Assembly: GCA_963978905.1 (NCBI GenBank)
Contig: OZ022257.1
Location: 27,977,274 to 28,041,273 of the forward strand
DNA length: 64,000 nt
Reading direction: 5' to 3'
Origin: Trichostrongylus colubriformis
Taxonomy: Eukaryota; Nematoda; Chromadorea; Rhabditida; Trichostrongylidae
The translations under genes and the position numbers were made by a program. Positions 37,219 through 47,850 of this stretch are shown here, in pieces. A model generated the notes under the pieces. That model was not told the origin of the DNA and made no database searches. It saw only the letters and a program-made list of their open reading frames with translations. Each line of letters opens with the position of its first letter. Position 1 is the stretch's first letter.

Positions 37219-37404
37219 CAATAAAATCAACTTGGTATGATAAGGGAATATAGAAGATAGATGAGTTGAGAATGAGTTAAAGAAAGAAGGAAAGGAATGG
37301 CTCGTTTCGCTTCTACCTCAGACGAACCATTGTCGTTGTCAGCCCTTGAGGCTTACCAATGAGTAGGGCTGACAACCAAAATGAATGGGTAAAAGTGGTG
37401 ATAC
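37219..37404 (-). repeat. Right 186 bp terminal direct repeat
   Basis: Same orientation and length as 27834-28019, with three substitutions. It is followed directly by mariner sequence (CACCCCCACCTCTTGCG). For the minus-oriented Penelope-like element this is the 5' side. The ~240 bp just inside it (36980-37218) is less AT-rich than the rest of the element. Confidence 0.95.
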
Positions 37405-37920
37405 CACACCCCCACCTCTTGCGATATTCACATTTGTGTTTGCTTTCGCTGGGACTCGATTAAACAAGAACTCATGAAGTGAAGTCAACCAAAAGTGCCA
37501 TTTTCGCAGTATGTACGTTAATTTCCCTGGTAATTCGAAAGCCGTGTGGTATTCCAAGAAAAGCATATATTCAGAAAGAGCAACCTTTTCTATTCAATAA
37601 GCACAATATGTAAGTTGATACACGTTAATGCGCTCCTATATTTGAATTTAACTTACGAACGCGAGAAACCGGTCAGAACTTTCCTTACAACCTCATAGTT
37701 CCTGCAGACGTATCTCTTGACAGGCTAGCATGTCCACTGACGATTTGTATGTAACATCTCACACGTCTCACATTCGATGCAGATATCATGAGATAACTAG
37801 GAGATGGACCATTGTCTCGTGTGTGTCCATAACACGATAACATCTGCGATACCCCTCAACATTGGAGTGAGCGTGAAAGGCGGAAACATATGGAATCATT
37901 CCTGCTTCTTCACCATCTAA

Positions 37921-40900
37921 ATGCCCTGGCAGAAAATCCTTCAGAAACCCTATGTACTGCTGATTTCTGTGTCTGCCATCATATTTACTACGTATCTTTG
38001 GCACCAAGCCTTCCGCAACCCCACTGTGGAGCTGACGAGCGGGAAAGCATTTCAGTATTGTTCGTTATTTGCCGTAATTTTTTTTGCGATTTTTAAAAAA
38101 TACACAAAGATGAGGTATGGGTTAGCGGGTGAAACTAGCAAAAAACATGATCTCATAAAAAAAGCAGCCAATGAAAGCGGCTCTGCTAGCTCCTCTAAAC
38201 ATCTTCATCAGCATCTCAAACATTCACCGACACCTCAAACGGTGCCTCTGACATCCAGGCGATTGATTGTTCTCATTAACGTACAAACGGCGCTGAAAAT
38301 TTTCCTTTATAGCACTTTTTGGGAATTTCGAGCGATAGTGTAAAAGTGGTTAAAAGCCCTAGGAAGGGTAAGGAGAAAGTGGGATCTGTGAATACATGTT
38401 CTCTGAAACAAACTTTCCACTTCAGAAGATGTGACGTGGGCGAAAGTCACATTAAAGTGCGGCGTGGGGTCATCACGGTTCCGCAGCACAGCGATTCGTC
38501 CTGCCGTTTATCCGCCGGCGAGTTCCCGGCGATTGCGTTTGTGGCAGGCTGCCCTGCAGTGTTGCAAGAGATATGTGTAGCGTTGACCTTGATGTTGAAA
38601 AGGGAGTTTAGAAGAGTGATTAACGGTTAAAAATCGATGATTTCGGTCAGTAATCACTTTATCCGCGTCCTGACAATCCCCAATTTCAAAAACATCAGCG
38701 TACTTCAGTCAGTACTACTCTCTGCCACACCCTAGGATATATGACCTATCTTAGCCTTGTAGACAGAAAATTGGTGCTTCTCCTAGATCCCCTTCGTCCC
38801 TAAATGATACAACTGAATAAAGGTTCAAAATAAAACCTTCACAAGAACTAAAATAAAATACTCGGGCAATACATGAGATCGGTTACAAAATGCTCTGTTT
38901 CAGATCAAAAATCAGACCAACGTGTCAATGACGTAACACAGCCTCCTTTGGCAAAAAAATCCGTTTTACGGTTCCGCGAAGTCCAACCAGAGCTTCCTAT
39001 AGTGAACATGTCGACTATTATTCCTCCTACCTATCGCATCCATAGCGTTTACCTAGTAAGTGCACAGCTAACATAAGAGAAACAGTTTTTCGACTCAAAA
39101 GAAACTTATCGATAGCCATTCTGTATCCTTTCCCTTACCAAGTATCACAGAAGGTGTCAAAAAGAATAGTTTTGCTCACGGCTCACTCCGCCATATATAA
39201 AGGACATAGGAAAACGAAAGAAATAAAAGTATTGGGGCAGAATATTCCCGAAATGTTCCTTCGGAAACAGAAGCAAGCTGAGACTCACTACTTTCACCTC
39301 CACAAAATACGGGGCCTCCAGTTGGCGCAGTCGGGCTTCAGAGCACTTGAAGTATCAAGATCCGCTTGAAACAGTGGACCAGGTTCCGTGGTAGGTTTTT
39401 TGTGGGGAGCTTCCTACGGACTGGCCCTGCGGTTCGTTTGAGTCACAGAGCCCTTGTTGCTCGGACAACGCTGCTATGATCCGAAGGATCATTTTTCATG
39501 CCTCAAAGCTGCCTCCGTAGGGGTTTCAGTGATACGTTCTGGTTCTTGGAAACGAAGAGCGCTGGGAGCTCAGAAGAAAGGGAATGTTGAGGAATACTAC
39601 CCAATTTGAATCCCCTTAGGTACCCAGACTTTAGCAAGGCTGTGAACGAAGGCGACGAAATTTCGTACCTTGCCCAGTTGAGGTGGCACATCTTGTTCAA
39701 TCGGAACAAGCTCCCGTTCCTGCTCATGCAGAAGGCTATTACGGTGAAGAGTGATAGAGTGAGTTTTGCTTTTTTACTTCAGAGATGAAAATACCTCGTC
39801 AGAAATCACCGAATTTCGACTAAAGTAGGGTTAAAGTAGTAGAGAAAATCTTACTTTTTTTGGCACCTCCTGTATATTTAAGGTAAAATGATACAAGTGT
39901 TCTATGGAGTTCAGATGATTGATCCCCAGTTTCTTTCATTTTTCGTTTACTGCTGGCAGTACATAGCAGGAACAATAAACAACAATCTACGAGTTTGTGT
40001 TTTGCAGACAGCTCCAATGTACCGCCTGGCCACATGTCAAATTGAGAAAAATATGGCGACGATTCGTGATGCTACATTTTGTTTTTTGACCAACCACACT
40101 GAGTTTGTGGCTCAAAAACGAAGAATCAGCAAACAATTCTGGAATAACAAGTACGCTGTACCATTGCTACTGATCAATAAGGAGTGCAATAGTTACGTTT
40201 TCTATCCCTTTTCCATTTTTTAGACTCTGTGGTAACAACTTCGAACACAGCAGCTTGAAAAGTGCCAAAGGAATCGGCGAAAACATCACTCTATTCGCCG
40301 TTGTTCGTCACCCTATCGATAGGTTTCTCAGTGGTTACGCGGATAAATGTCACAGGTGAGTAGAGAATGCGGAAGTATTGTGAGCGAATTACTCAATTTT
40401 CGCTGATAAGGGTCGTCTATAGTGATTTACAAAGAAGCTATAGCGATAATTTGTGCATTTGGACAAGCGGGTCATGTTAATTGGGAGCACTGCTGGTAAT
40501 TCAAGGAGACGGTGTGTTCGACAGTTTCGGTGAAGGGCGCCTTCCAAACCATTTCGTAAGGTCCTATGGCCAGCGGAAATATTCGTGTTACCCTTCCCAG
40601 GGCGTGTCCATCAGATCCGCGCGACTTTAATGGATACTCAATGACACGGGAATCCGCAAAATGCGTTCACGCAATTATCAGTGGGGGCGGGGGAATATGG
40701 GTGCATGTCGAATTTATCACGAGGTTAGTGAGGTCACCGCGCATAGCGGCTGGGTCTCGCCAGAAATTCCCAGAAATATTTGATAAGTTCATTTCAACGT
40801 ATTAGCGTATGTGCGCGCTAGTGGAGCAAAAAAGGATTCGCAAACTAATTGTGAGTGGATCTTGTACCCTGCGTGATCCATTTCGTGAGATCGTTTATAT

Positions 40901-41515
40901 TTTGAGAAAACTTCCCTTCTTTTCAATCGAACAGAGAGGGCATTTTAGAGAGCTCTTCTACTACACCGCAGAAGAGCGGTGCTTTGGATGCAAATACGAC
41001 ATGCGATGTTTCGTCGAAAAGCTCTTCAGAACCCTCGTAGGATACTACACCAACACCATCGAAAAGACGCGAATGATAAATTACTATGTACGACATTTCG
41101 CTCCACAAATATGGTGAGTTCTTCTTGTTAGACGACAATTTCCATGGTCAGTGACGTTATAAGTTCAAAACAAGGCATACGCTCCAGTCGGTGATGGGAC
41201 ATTGAATCACACTAATCCTATCCCTACCACAGACCCCGTAGAGATGGTGGATATTGTGAAGCCAGCGCTAAGCGGTTTACGCTGTTACATTGTTACAAAG
41301 TGTAAAATGATTGTATGAGTCGATGTTTGAAAAGTGCTGGAAATTTTCTCTTTGAAGGTACTGTGACTTTGGCGAGCATAAAAACGACTATATCCTTATT
41401 AATTATCATACTGGACCAAACGGTACACGGAGGATCGCCGATGACTTCGACGAAGTGTACAAGCAAGCACAGGTGCCAGCAAGCCTTCGAGCCAACATTC
41501 ACAGTGAAATGCTAA
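37921..41515 (+). CDS. Carbohydrate sulfotransferase (Sulfotransfer_2-like), 3' incomplete
   Basis: Exons: 37921-38059, 38904-39055, 40008-40150, 40224-40355, 40949-41113, 41358-41515, total 889 nt (296 codons plus one base), all phases joining. The enzyme moves sulfate from PAPS onto a glycan in the Golgi. Exon 1 begins MPWQKILQKP and runs into a hydrophobic stretch of about 20 residues, a type II signal anchor. Exon 3 has APMYRLATCQIEKNM, the lineage form of the 5' phosphosulfate site region. Exon 4 has FAVVRHPIDRFLSGY, the 3'-phosphate-binding motif. Exon 5 has CFGCKYDMRCFVE and HFAPQIW, and exon 6 YCDFGEHKNDY, all typical of a family expanded in nematodes. The donor of exon 1 (GTTCGT) is weak. 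No later exon was found; without splicing at 41516 the frame stops soon after. A hairpin element starts 58 bp downstream. Confidence 0.87.
39620..39758 (+). CDS. Possible lone exon of unknown gene
   Basis: An open stretch between a CCCCTTAG acceptor and a GTGAGT donor, reading YPDFSKAVNEGDEISYL and LRWHILFNRNKLPFLLMQ. It looks coding by its residue make-up. Its phase (starts with one completing base, ends in phase 0) does not fit between sulfotransferase exons 2 and 3. It may be a relic of another gene or belong to an alternative transcript. Not identified. Confidence 0.3.
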
Positions 41516-41573
41516 GTGAGTTTTGTCAATCTTTTACTGCATTTTGTGATTTGTCATGAAAGGTTGATATCTA

Positions 41574-42964
41574 TTGGGTTGGAGAATAAGTCCTTGCGGT
41601 TTTTTTCAACCCCGTTTTTCACATTGTTTCCTCCATCTTCCGACAAAATTTATGCACGATTTCGATAGAGCATTTTTGCTCTACATAACGCTTTTATCTG
41701 TTTTTCGATTACTTCGACTACCCAATATTTATGAGGTTTGGGAATGAAGTAAGCTAAAGTGAAAAATTTGGCACTTGCGCACCTCATCTTTCTCGTCTGC
41801 CATCGAGAACAAAAAATGTTTGTGTATATGTTTCGATAGAGCTTTTTCAGCTCTACAAAATGGTACTACTTATTATTCAAATCGCTTGACTTTTTGCTGT
41901 TTTTAAGGCTCACAATTGCAATACTCGAAAAAGTAAGCACTTTCGTTATCTTCTCTTCCTCGCCTACCATCGAGATTGGAGAGGATGCGCATATATGCAT
42001 TCGATAGAGCTTTTTTTTGCTCTATAAGATGATATCACCCTTGTTTTCTAAGATGAGATGATATCCTGTCATATTTTACCATCTAGAGATAAGTTTCCAC
42101 CTGTTTTTCAATTGAAAATTGCGTAATGAAAATAATTTTTTCTGACAAAGTGTTCTATATGATTCGATAGAGCTCTTTTCGCTCTACAAGACAGTGTTTA
42201 CGGTTTTTATTCGGATTAATTTTTACCATTTTTTAGATCATTAAAAGTCGACGAAATCGAGCATTTTCAATTAAATGTGTTAAAAATGCTCAATTTCGTC
42301 GACTTTTAAATGATCTAAAAAATGGAAAAAGTTAATTTGAACAAAAACCGTATACACTACCTTGTAGAGCGAAAAGAGCGCTATCGAACCATATAAAACA
42401 CTTCGTCAGAAAAATTCATTTTCATTACGCAATTTTTAATTGAAAAACAGGTGAAAACTTATTTCTAGATGGTAAAATATGAGAGGATACAAAAGAAGAG
42501 TGGTGTCTTCTTGTAAAGCAAAAAAAGCTCTATCGAATGCATATATGCGCATCCTCTCCAATCTCGATGGTAGGCGAGGAAGAGAAGATAACGAAAGTGC
42601 ACACTTTTTCGAGTATTGCAATTGTGAGCCTTAAAAACAGCAAAAAGTCAAGCGATTTGAATAATAAGTAGTACCATTTTGTAGAGCTGAAAAAGCTCTA
42701 TCGAAACATATACACAAACATTTTTTGTTCTCGATGGCAGACGAGAAAGATGAGGTGCGCAAGTGCCAAATTTTTAACTTTAGCTTACTTCATTTCCAAA
42801 CCTCATAAATATTGAGTGGTCGAAGAAATCGAAAAACAGATAATTGCATTATGTAGAGCAAAAAAAGCTCTATCGAAATCATGCATAACCTTTGTCGGAA
42901 GATGGAGGAAACAATGTGAAAAACTGGCTTGAAAAAAACCGCAAGGACTTATTCCCCAACCCAA
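41574..42964. mobile_element. Long hairpin (foldback) element, copy C
   Basis: 1391 bp palindrome flanked by TA (41572-41573 and 42965-42966), ends TTGGGTTGGAGAATAAGTCC and the near inverse. Same internal mini-hairpins and GTCGACGAAATCGAGC centre as copies A, B and D. Starts 58 bp after the last sulfotransferase exon seen. Confidence 0.92.
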
Positions 42965-42966
42965 TA

Positions 42967-45900
42967 TTATGGCCAGCTCCGGGCGGTCAGCAGGGTACAG
43001 TGTAGTGTGAGGAAAATTTCCCGCTCTAGTCAACGGTGACCAGAGGTTAGCCCCTGAAAGGTGTAGTCCCCGCGCAGGCACCAATTACGGCACCACTTCT
43101 TAACGATAAGAGCCGGAACGGACTACTTTAAACTGAATCGAATCAAGACATTTCCTAGGAGTGTTGAAGCTTTTAAAAATAGTATTGACGAATACTTGGT
43201 TCCGTAGAGCGTATCCGCCCTCGATTGTTGTCTTGCTGTTTTGTTCGCTGGATGTTTTTTTCAATGTTCCACACGAGTCAACCTCGTGTAAAAAATGTGA
43301 TGTAATGTAATGTAGTCGGCAGGTACGGTGTTCCTACTCTTATTCCCCTGAAAGATCACCGTGTTGCAACAATCCTCTATCTTCTTCTCTTTTACCATAT
43401 CCGAACATCAAGCCTGCAAAACTGGGAATGTTGAATGTAAGGCACCGTTGATGCCGCATTTTGAGTTCATACTATTTCTGATCCACATTGATTCTGTTAT
43501 TTGAAATGTTAGCTTTCTCCTGACAATGTCTTCAGCTATGTCTGAAATATCCTGTTCGCGTAGAGGGAGTTAAATGCGTAAGTCGTTCAGTACCATACTC
43601 AAACCGCACTGAAGAATAAATACCAAATTTCGCTGAATTTTTTTTTTGCTAGTATACGACTGCTAATAGTGCATCTTACCCTTCTCTCAGTGTACATTAG
43701 AATCCATAAACCAACATATTGCATACTAGCAAACAATCACAAAATTTTTTGGAAGCCTACAGATACGCAATGCAAACCAGTTCTGTGCAATCTAGTAATT
43801 TCAAAAATTTTCATGTTCGAATAGCTGCTTTGTTTACTTACTCATTTCTTACGATTTCCTGACCAGTTTCCCTTCACGAATGGAATTGCAACAATTCCTC
43901 TATTTCCTTTCTGATGAGCACGAAGAGAAGCTACCCATTTGTTCTGTTCATGTGTTGTCCAAGGCCATGCTCAAAGCTGGGTGGGCGTCAGTGCAGCCTA
44001 ACTAGGTAGCGTCAAGTAAGAAGGCCGTGGGGCGACGCCAGTGAAACCATCCGTGGTCAACTCTCAGCGGGTTCAGGAGGGTGTGTACCCTTGCGTCAGG
44101 ATGCCGCATCGCGCTGTGTCGCAAGCGAAGCAATGCGGGCGAGCTAAAGGCGCCATGTTGTTGGACCCCGAAGAGATTAGAAGTCAACTGCGCGCCGCGC
44201 CCGTAGCATTACCGTGAAATCGTTCTGAGACCCAACTACCGAGACGCGCATAGCTCGCACATACTGCATCGCACGCCGCTCGTCGTCGTGCGGCATCCTG
44301 ACATAAGGGTTCACACCCGGTCCAGGAAAGTCCTTGTCGCGCGCAGTGACCTAAATCATCCGGCGCGGCCGCCTAAGTGGACCGTCTGATGCTCATCGCG
44401 ATCACCGAAAGAGGTCTTTTCGGCCAATTGCAAGATATGAAGTTCAAGGCTTCAACTAGTGCAACAGCACTACTCGATAAAATGGCCAAGAACGGGAGAG
44501 ATTTGATTCCCCTTTCACTTCACCCCTTTTGCCCTCTCTGCATAACTAGCCGCTGAGGGCTAGATGCAGGTGGTTTTGCCAGCCGGCTAGAACGTTGCCC
44601 GCACTGATAGGCCCAGATAGCAACTCCAGTGAAACGCAACGGGACCGCAGTAAACATTTCAAAGAAGGTCTTTTCATGCAAGATGTGCCATAGATTATCT
44701 CTTCATAACTGGCCCTTTCATTCACGGTGAACATCAATACCAGTTCTGCTTTCCTTCACGGGGCCCTATCCGGGGCTTTTAATAGAAGAAACCTCCTTAA
44801 CCCACATCTAGCCGAAAATCCTTACCTGATGTTTTCGTTTAGAAGGAAAAACGAAGCATTCAACTGTGAAGAATCCATTCCGAAAAGTGGCAGAGCAACG
44901 ACTGCTATCTGATGTCTACGCGATGAGACTTATTATGCAAATGTACTTTCACGATTTCATTGAATTCGGCTTCAATTAAAACCCAAATAAAGATTTCCAT
45001 TTGTGCATAGTTCACACACTTAACTTTGTGATGTGAATCCTTTTCAAAGCACTGTGGGAATCAGCAGTCATTCGCGGTAGACATAGAAATCTGTAACCAT
45101 TGTAGTACTGCTCTCCATCACATTCCTCATCCAGACACCCTGTTTGACGAGTATTACCCGTCCGCATAAGGATGATTGTCTCTTGTCTCCTCTTGGAAGT
45201 TGCCGAATTGCACCTCATCCACTGGGAACCATAGTCCATCGACACACTATAGGGGGCAGGACAAGTGAAACTGTATAGCCTTGAGATAATTCCGGATAGT
45301 TGTTCGTAAGATATAAATCAGCAGTTATGTAACAAAATAGGTTTACGACTAACTTCTGGAATTCGCTCGATTTTCCTTTATCTGCCACCCAGTGCCTTCG
45401 AGACTAGAATCACCCATCCTTTTCTGGAGGCTACGAGATCGAAAGCATCAGTCACCACAGGGCTCCATTTTGCTTGGCCTTCTACAGTGCTACAGCTTCT
45501 GAAGAATAGTTCGGCGTTGGTTTTTGAGCGAAGGATATTATTTTCGAGGTCATATCACGATTAAAAGTGTTATTGTCCAAAACACATCCCCTCGTATGAA
45601 GGAGCTGATCGCAGTATAAAAGATGACGACTTCAAAAGTGAGTACAAGCACGGGACTCCACATCAAAGCCTATCACTGACTTCTTGAGCCCTTTTTTCTT
45701 ATCATTAGCTACCAGGAATGAAACGCACAGAGGATGTTTTATTGCCAGAGCTCTGTGTTGCTATCTGCGTCACCACGTTGGTAAGGCATCGACGTCGACG
45801 GGCACTGATAAGTTGACGTTCTGCTTCTCTCCACTTCTTATCGAACTTCAGGCAACCTTACGTGGAAGAAGCTTCTGCCACGTTTGCTGCTAAGCGGCTT

Positions 45901-46338
45901 TTCAATTTACGCGTAACAGGATCACCATCCTTATCACTTATTTTTGGCCTTTCTCACATTCTTGATGTACTTGAAAATGGACGTACGGTTTTAGGGTTCA
46001 GCGAGAGTTAGAGCCAGAGCATTTCACTCTTACGCTGTATCCCGTGCCGTTTAGGCATCTGCTTTCTATTCTTCTCAAGATCTTTCTTATGGATAAAAAT
46101 ACACAGAAGCCCAATACAGTATTTAACCACTTATGTCCGGAATACAAGGTTTTTTCACTGATTTTAGCCGATGTGTATATGTAATTTTGCAACTCGGGTA
46201 CCCGACTCGGGTGATAAAGTTGAGACACTGGCTACATCAATGACATCCACTTCTGACCCACATGGCATTTTCTTTCCATCTGGTTTGGTTTTTCTATAGC
46301 TTCTATGAAATTTAACTCATTGTATTCAAATGTTCTTG
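42967..46338. other. No gene recognised; weak relic of a foldback repeat
   Basis: Scattered short frames only. The stretch 44227-44290 (CGCGCATAGCTCGCACATAC and following) resembles one arm of the foldback element at 61450-61679, so it is probably a decayed relative. An open stretch near 45710-45780 between AG and GT could be an exon but has no recognisable content. Confidence 0.4.
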
Positions 46339-46393
46339 CTAGGATGCTGAGTTATGGGCAAAAGCTTCGGCTGCGGCCATATAGCAGCATCTA

Positions 46394-47127
46394 TTAGGTT
46401 GTAAGAAAGTTCTGGCCTCTTTTTTGCGTTCACAAGATAAATTCAAATATCAGAGCGCGTTAATATGAATCAGCTTAAATATTATGCTCCTTAGATAGAC
46501 AAAAAGTTGCTCTTTCTAAATATATGTTTTATTTGAAATGCCGCAAGGCTTTCGAATTATTTGGAAAATTTCAAAGTACTGCGAAAATGACTTCACTTCA
46601 CGAGTTTTTGTTTAGCCGAGTCCCAGCGAAGGTGACCACAAATGTTAGTACTGCAAGAGGAGGGGGTGAAGCATTGAATGGAACACTTTGTCTATGGTTC
46701 AAAAGTGCAGAAATGAGAACGAGCTGCTTGGATTTGCCGCGAGACCCTCTCACGGCAGTTATGCGCAAGCGCATTTTTCACAAGTTTTCTTCCAGTAATT
46801 GAAGCAGTGACGGGCTGAAATCCTTATTCGTCCATCATATTCACCAGATCTAGCGCTAACTAAGCCTCACTACCCAAACATCTGGACTGCTCCTTCAGTA
46901 GCAGTGTGTTCAAAAACAGTGGCGATTTGGAGTCGACTTTTTTCATTTCGCGCAATATAAATTATCAGCCCTTCATCAAATTGAGATAAGTAGGCATGCA
47001 TAATGTTGTCAAGAGTATAGCGGATCGAATGGTGCTCATTCTGTGAGAACAGATGCACACTGAGCCGAGTTATGATCTCCCGAAGTTGAAATTACAAGAA
47101 CCGGCCAAAAGTTTCCTTATAACCTAA
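46394..47127 (+). mobile_element. mariner relic, ~0.73 kb
   Basis: Flanked by TA (46392-46393 and 47128-47129); ends TTAGGTTGTAAGAAAGTTCT and AAGTTTCCTTATAACCTAA. A plus-strand frame at 46524-46802 has the N-terminal transposase text FELFGK and FLFSRVPAK, then a DLPRDPLTAV stretch that matches the mariner linker region. The catalytic part is missing, so it is non-autonomous. Same family as the split relic at 27241-37695 and the fragment at 14276. Confidence 0.85.
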
Positions 47128-47281
47128 TAAAATCAGAAGTATCAAAATCGGTATCTATTCAAGCTTTCAGCTTCACGGTTCGATGCCGATATTGGCCAAC
47201 CGGCTCGATACATGAGAGTGTTGAGAGTGTTGATAAGCTATGGTGAATATACTATTTAGAAGCTGAGTTAAGGTGAAAGGG

Positions 47282-47349
47282 GTGTCGGTAGTGTAATGGC
47301 ACATATGCCCGGAAAGCATGAAGTGCGGGTTCGAGTCCCGTCCGACACC
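47282..47349 (+). tRNA. tRNA-like gene or tRNA-derived repeat, anticodon GGA by folding
   Basis: Folds as acceptor stem GTGTCGG/CCGACAC, a short D arm (GTG-TAATGG-CAC), anticodon stem TATGC/GCATG with loop CCGGAAA, and T arm GCGGG-TTCGAGT-CCCGT. The B box GGGTTCGAGTCCC is canonical. Problems: position 33 is C rather than U, the D stem is only 3 bp, and the variable loop is short although a GGA anticodon would mean serine, which needs a long one. It is therefore more likely a tRNA pseudogene or the head of a tRNA-derived SINE than a working tRNA-Ser. Confidence 0.5.
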
Positions 47350-47474
47350 GAAGCTTTTGCCCATAACTCAGCATCCTAGTAGTAACATTCTGATCATGTC
47401 CTTTATTCAGAGTGTGTGCGATATTCTCACTGAGGAGGTTGAACTACCTTTTGCAATAAGTTTCAAAGGAGTTT

Positions 47475-47850
47475 AATGATCCACCCCCTTTTTTGGCCGG
47501 CGTTTATCGCGCGCGCGCCAGGCCGTTCCGTGCTACACAAATGTGATTTGTTACTCAGGAGGTCAAACTACCCCGAGCAAATTTTGAGCTAATCGATGAT
47601 CCACCCTATGTTGGCGTCATCTTCTATCGCACGCAGCGAAATGTCATATTGTTGTGTTCTGCGTGTCGAAAAACTCCAGAGTAGAAGTTTGCAGCCAAAT
47701 CGAAATATATTTCCGAATTCACTTCCAGAAAATTTCACCATCTTCACGTATTTACCCGAAGCAACACCACCACCTCGCCAACAGATGCGGTCGAGGACTG
47801 CATCTGTTGACGAGGTGGTGGTGTTGCTTCGGGTAAATACATGAAGATAG
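47475..47850. mobile_element. Merlin-related relic with hairpin end
   Basis: Contains diverged versions of the Merlin end units at 31436-31784: AATGATCCACCCCC, GAGCAAATTTTGAGCTAATC, AAATGTCATATTGTTGTGTTC and TTTGCAGCCAAATCGAAA, in the same order. It ends in a ~110 bp palindrome (47738-47850) whose arms carry GTATTTACCCGAAGCAAC and its inverse, matching the element's terminal TTTACCCAAAGC. So two element tips lie head to head. No transposase. Confidence 0.75.

Larger units (their letters stand above)
27834..37404. mobile_element. AT-rich composite element bounded by 186 bp direct repeats
   Basis: Flanked by direct repeats 27834-28019 and 37219-37404. Inside, on the minus strand, is a Penelope-like retroelement (28320-33340), itself split by a Merlin transposon (29819-31784). 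On the plus strand is a spliced gene (35730-36866). Apart from the Merlin, the interior is far more AT-rich than either flank. Penelope-like elements are known to have long terminal direct repeats (pseudo-LTRs), so the repeats fit a minus-oriented copy whose 5' repeat is at the right. The extra 3.8 kb between the endonuclease frame and the right repeat is not usual for such an element. Confidence 0.75.
27241..37695 (-). mobile_element. mariner relic split by a 9.57 kb insertion
   Basis: The two ends are 27241-27833 and 37405-37695, flanked by TA at 27239-27240 and 37696-37697, with ends TTGGGTTGTAAGGAAG and CTTTCCTTACAACCTCA. Together they resemble the uninterrupted relic at 46394-47127: right part FLFNRVPAKANTNVNIARG on the minus strand versus FLFSRVPAKVTTNVSTARG there. 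The left part matches as DNA up to CCATCCAAT. What lies between is the composite element at 27834-37404. The transposase is degenerate. The layout dates the insertion as later than the mariner. Confidence 0.85.
46339..47379. repeat. 32 bp perfect inverted repeats around a mariner relic and a tRNA-like gene
   Basis: 46339-46370 and 47348-47379 are perfect inverses (cores GATGCTGAGTTATGGGCAAA and its complement). The right copy directly follows the tRNA-like acceptor stem at 47282-47349. The mariner relic 46394-47127 lies between. Either these are two oppositely oriented copies of a tRNA-linked repeat, or the ends of a larger element. Confidence 0.8.
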
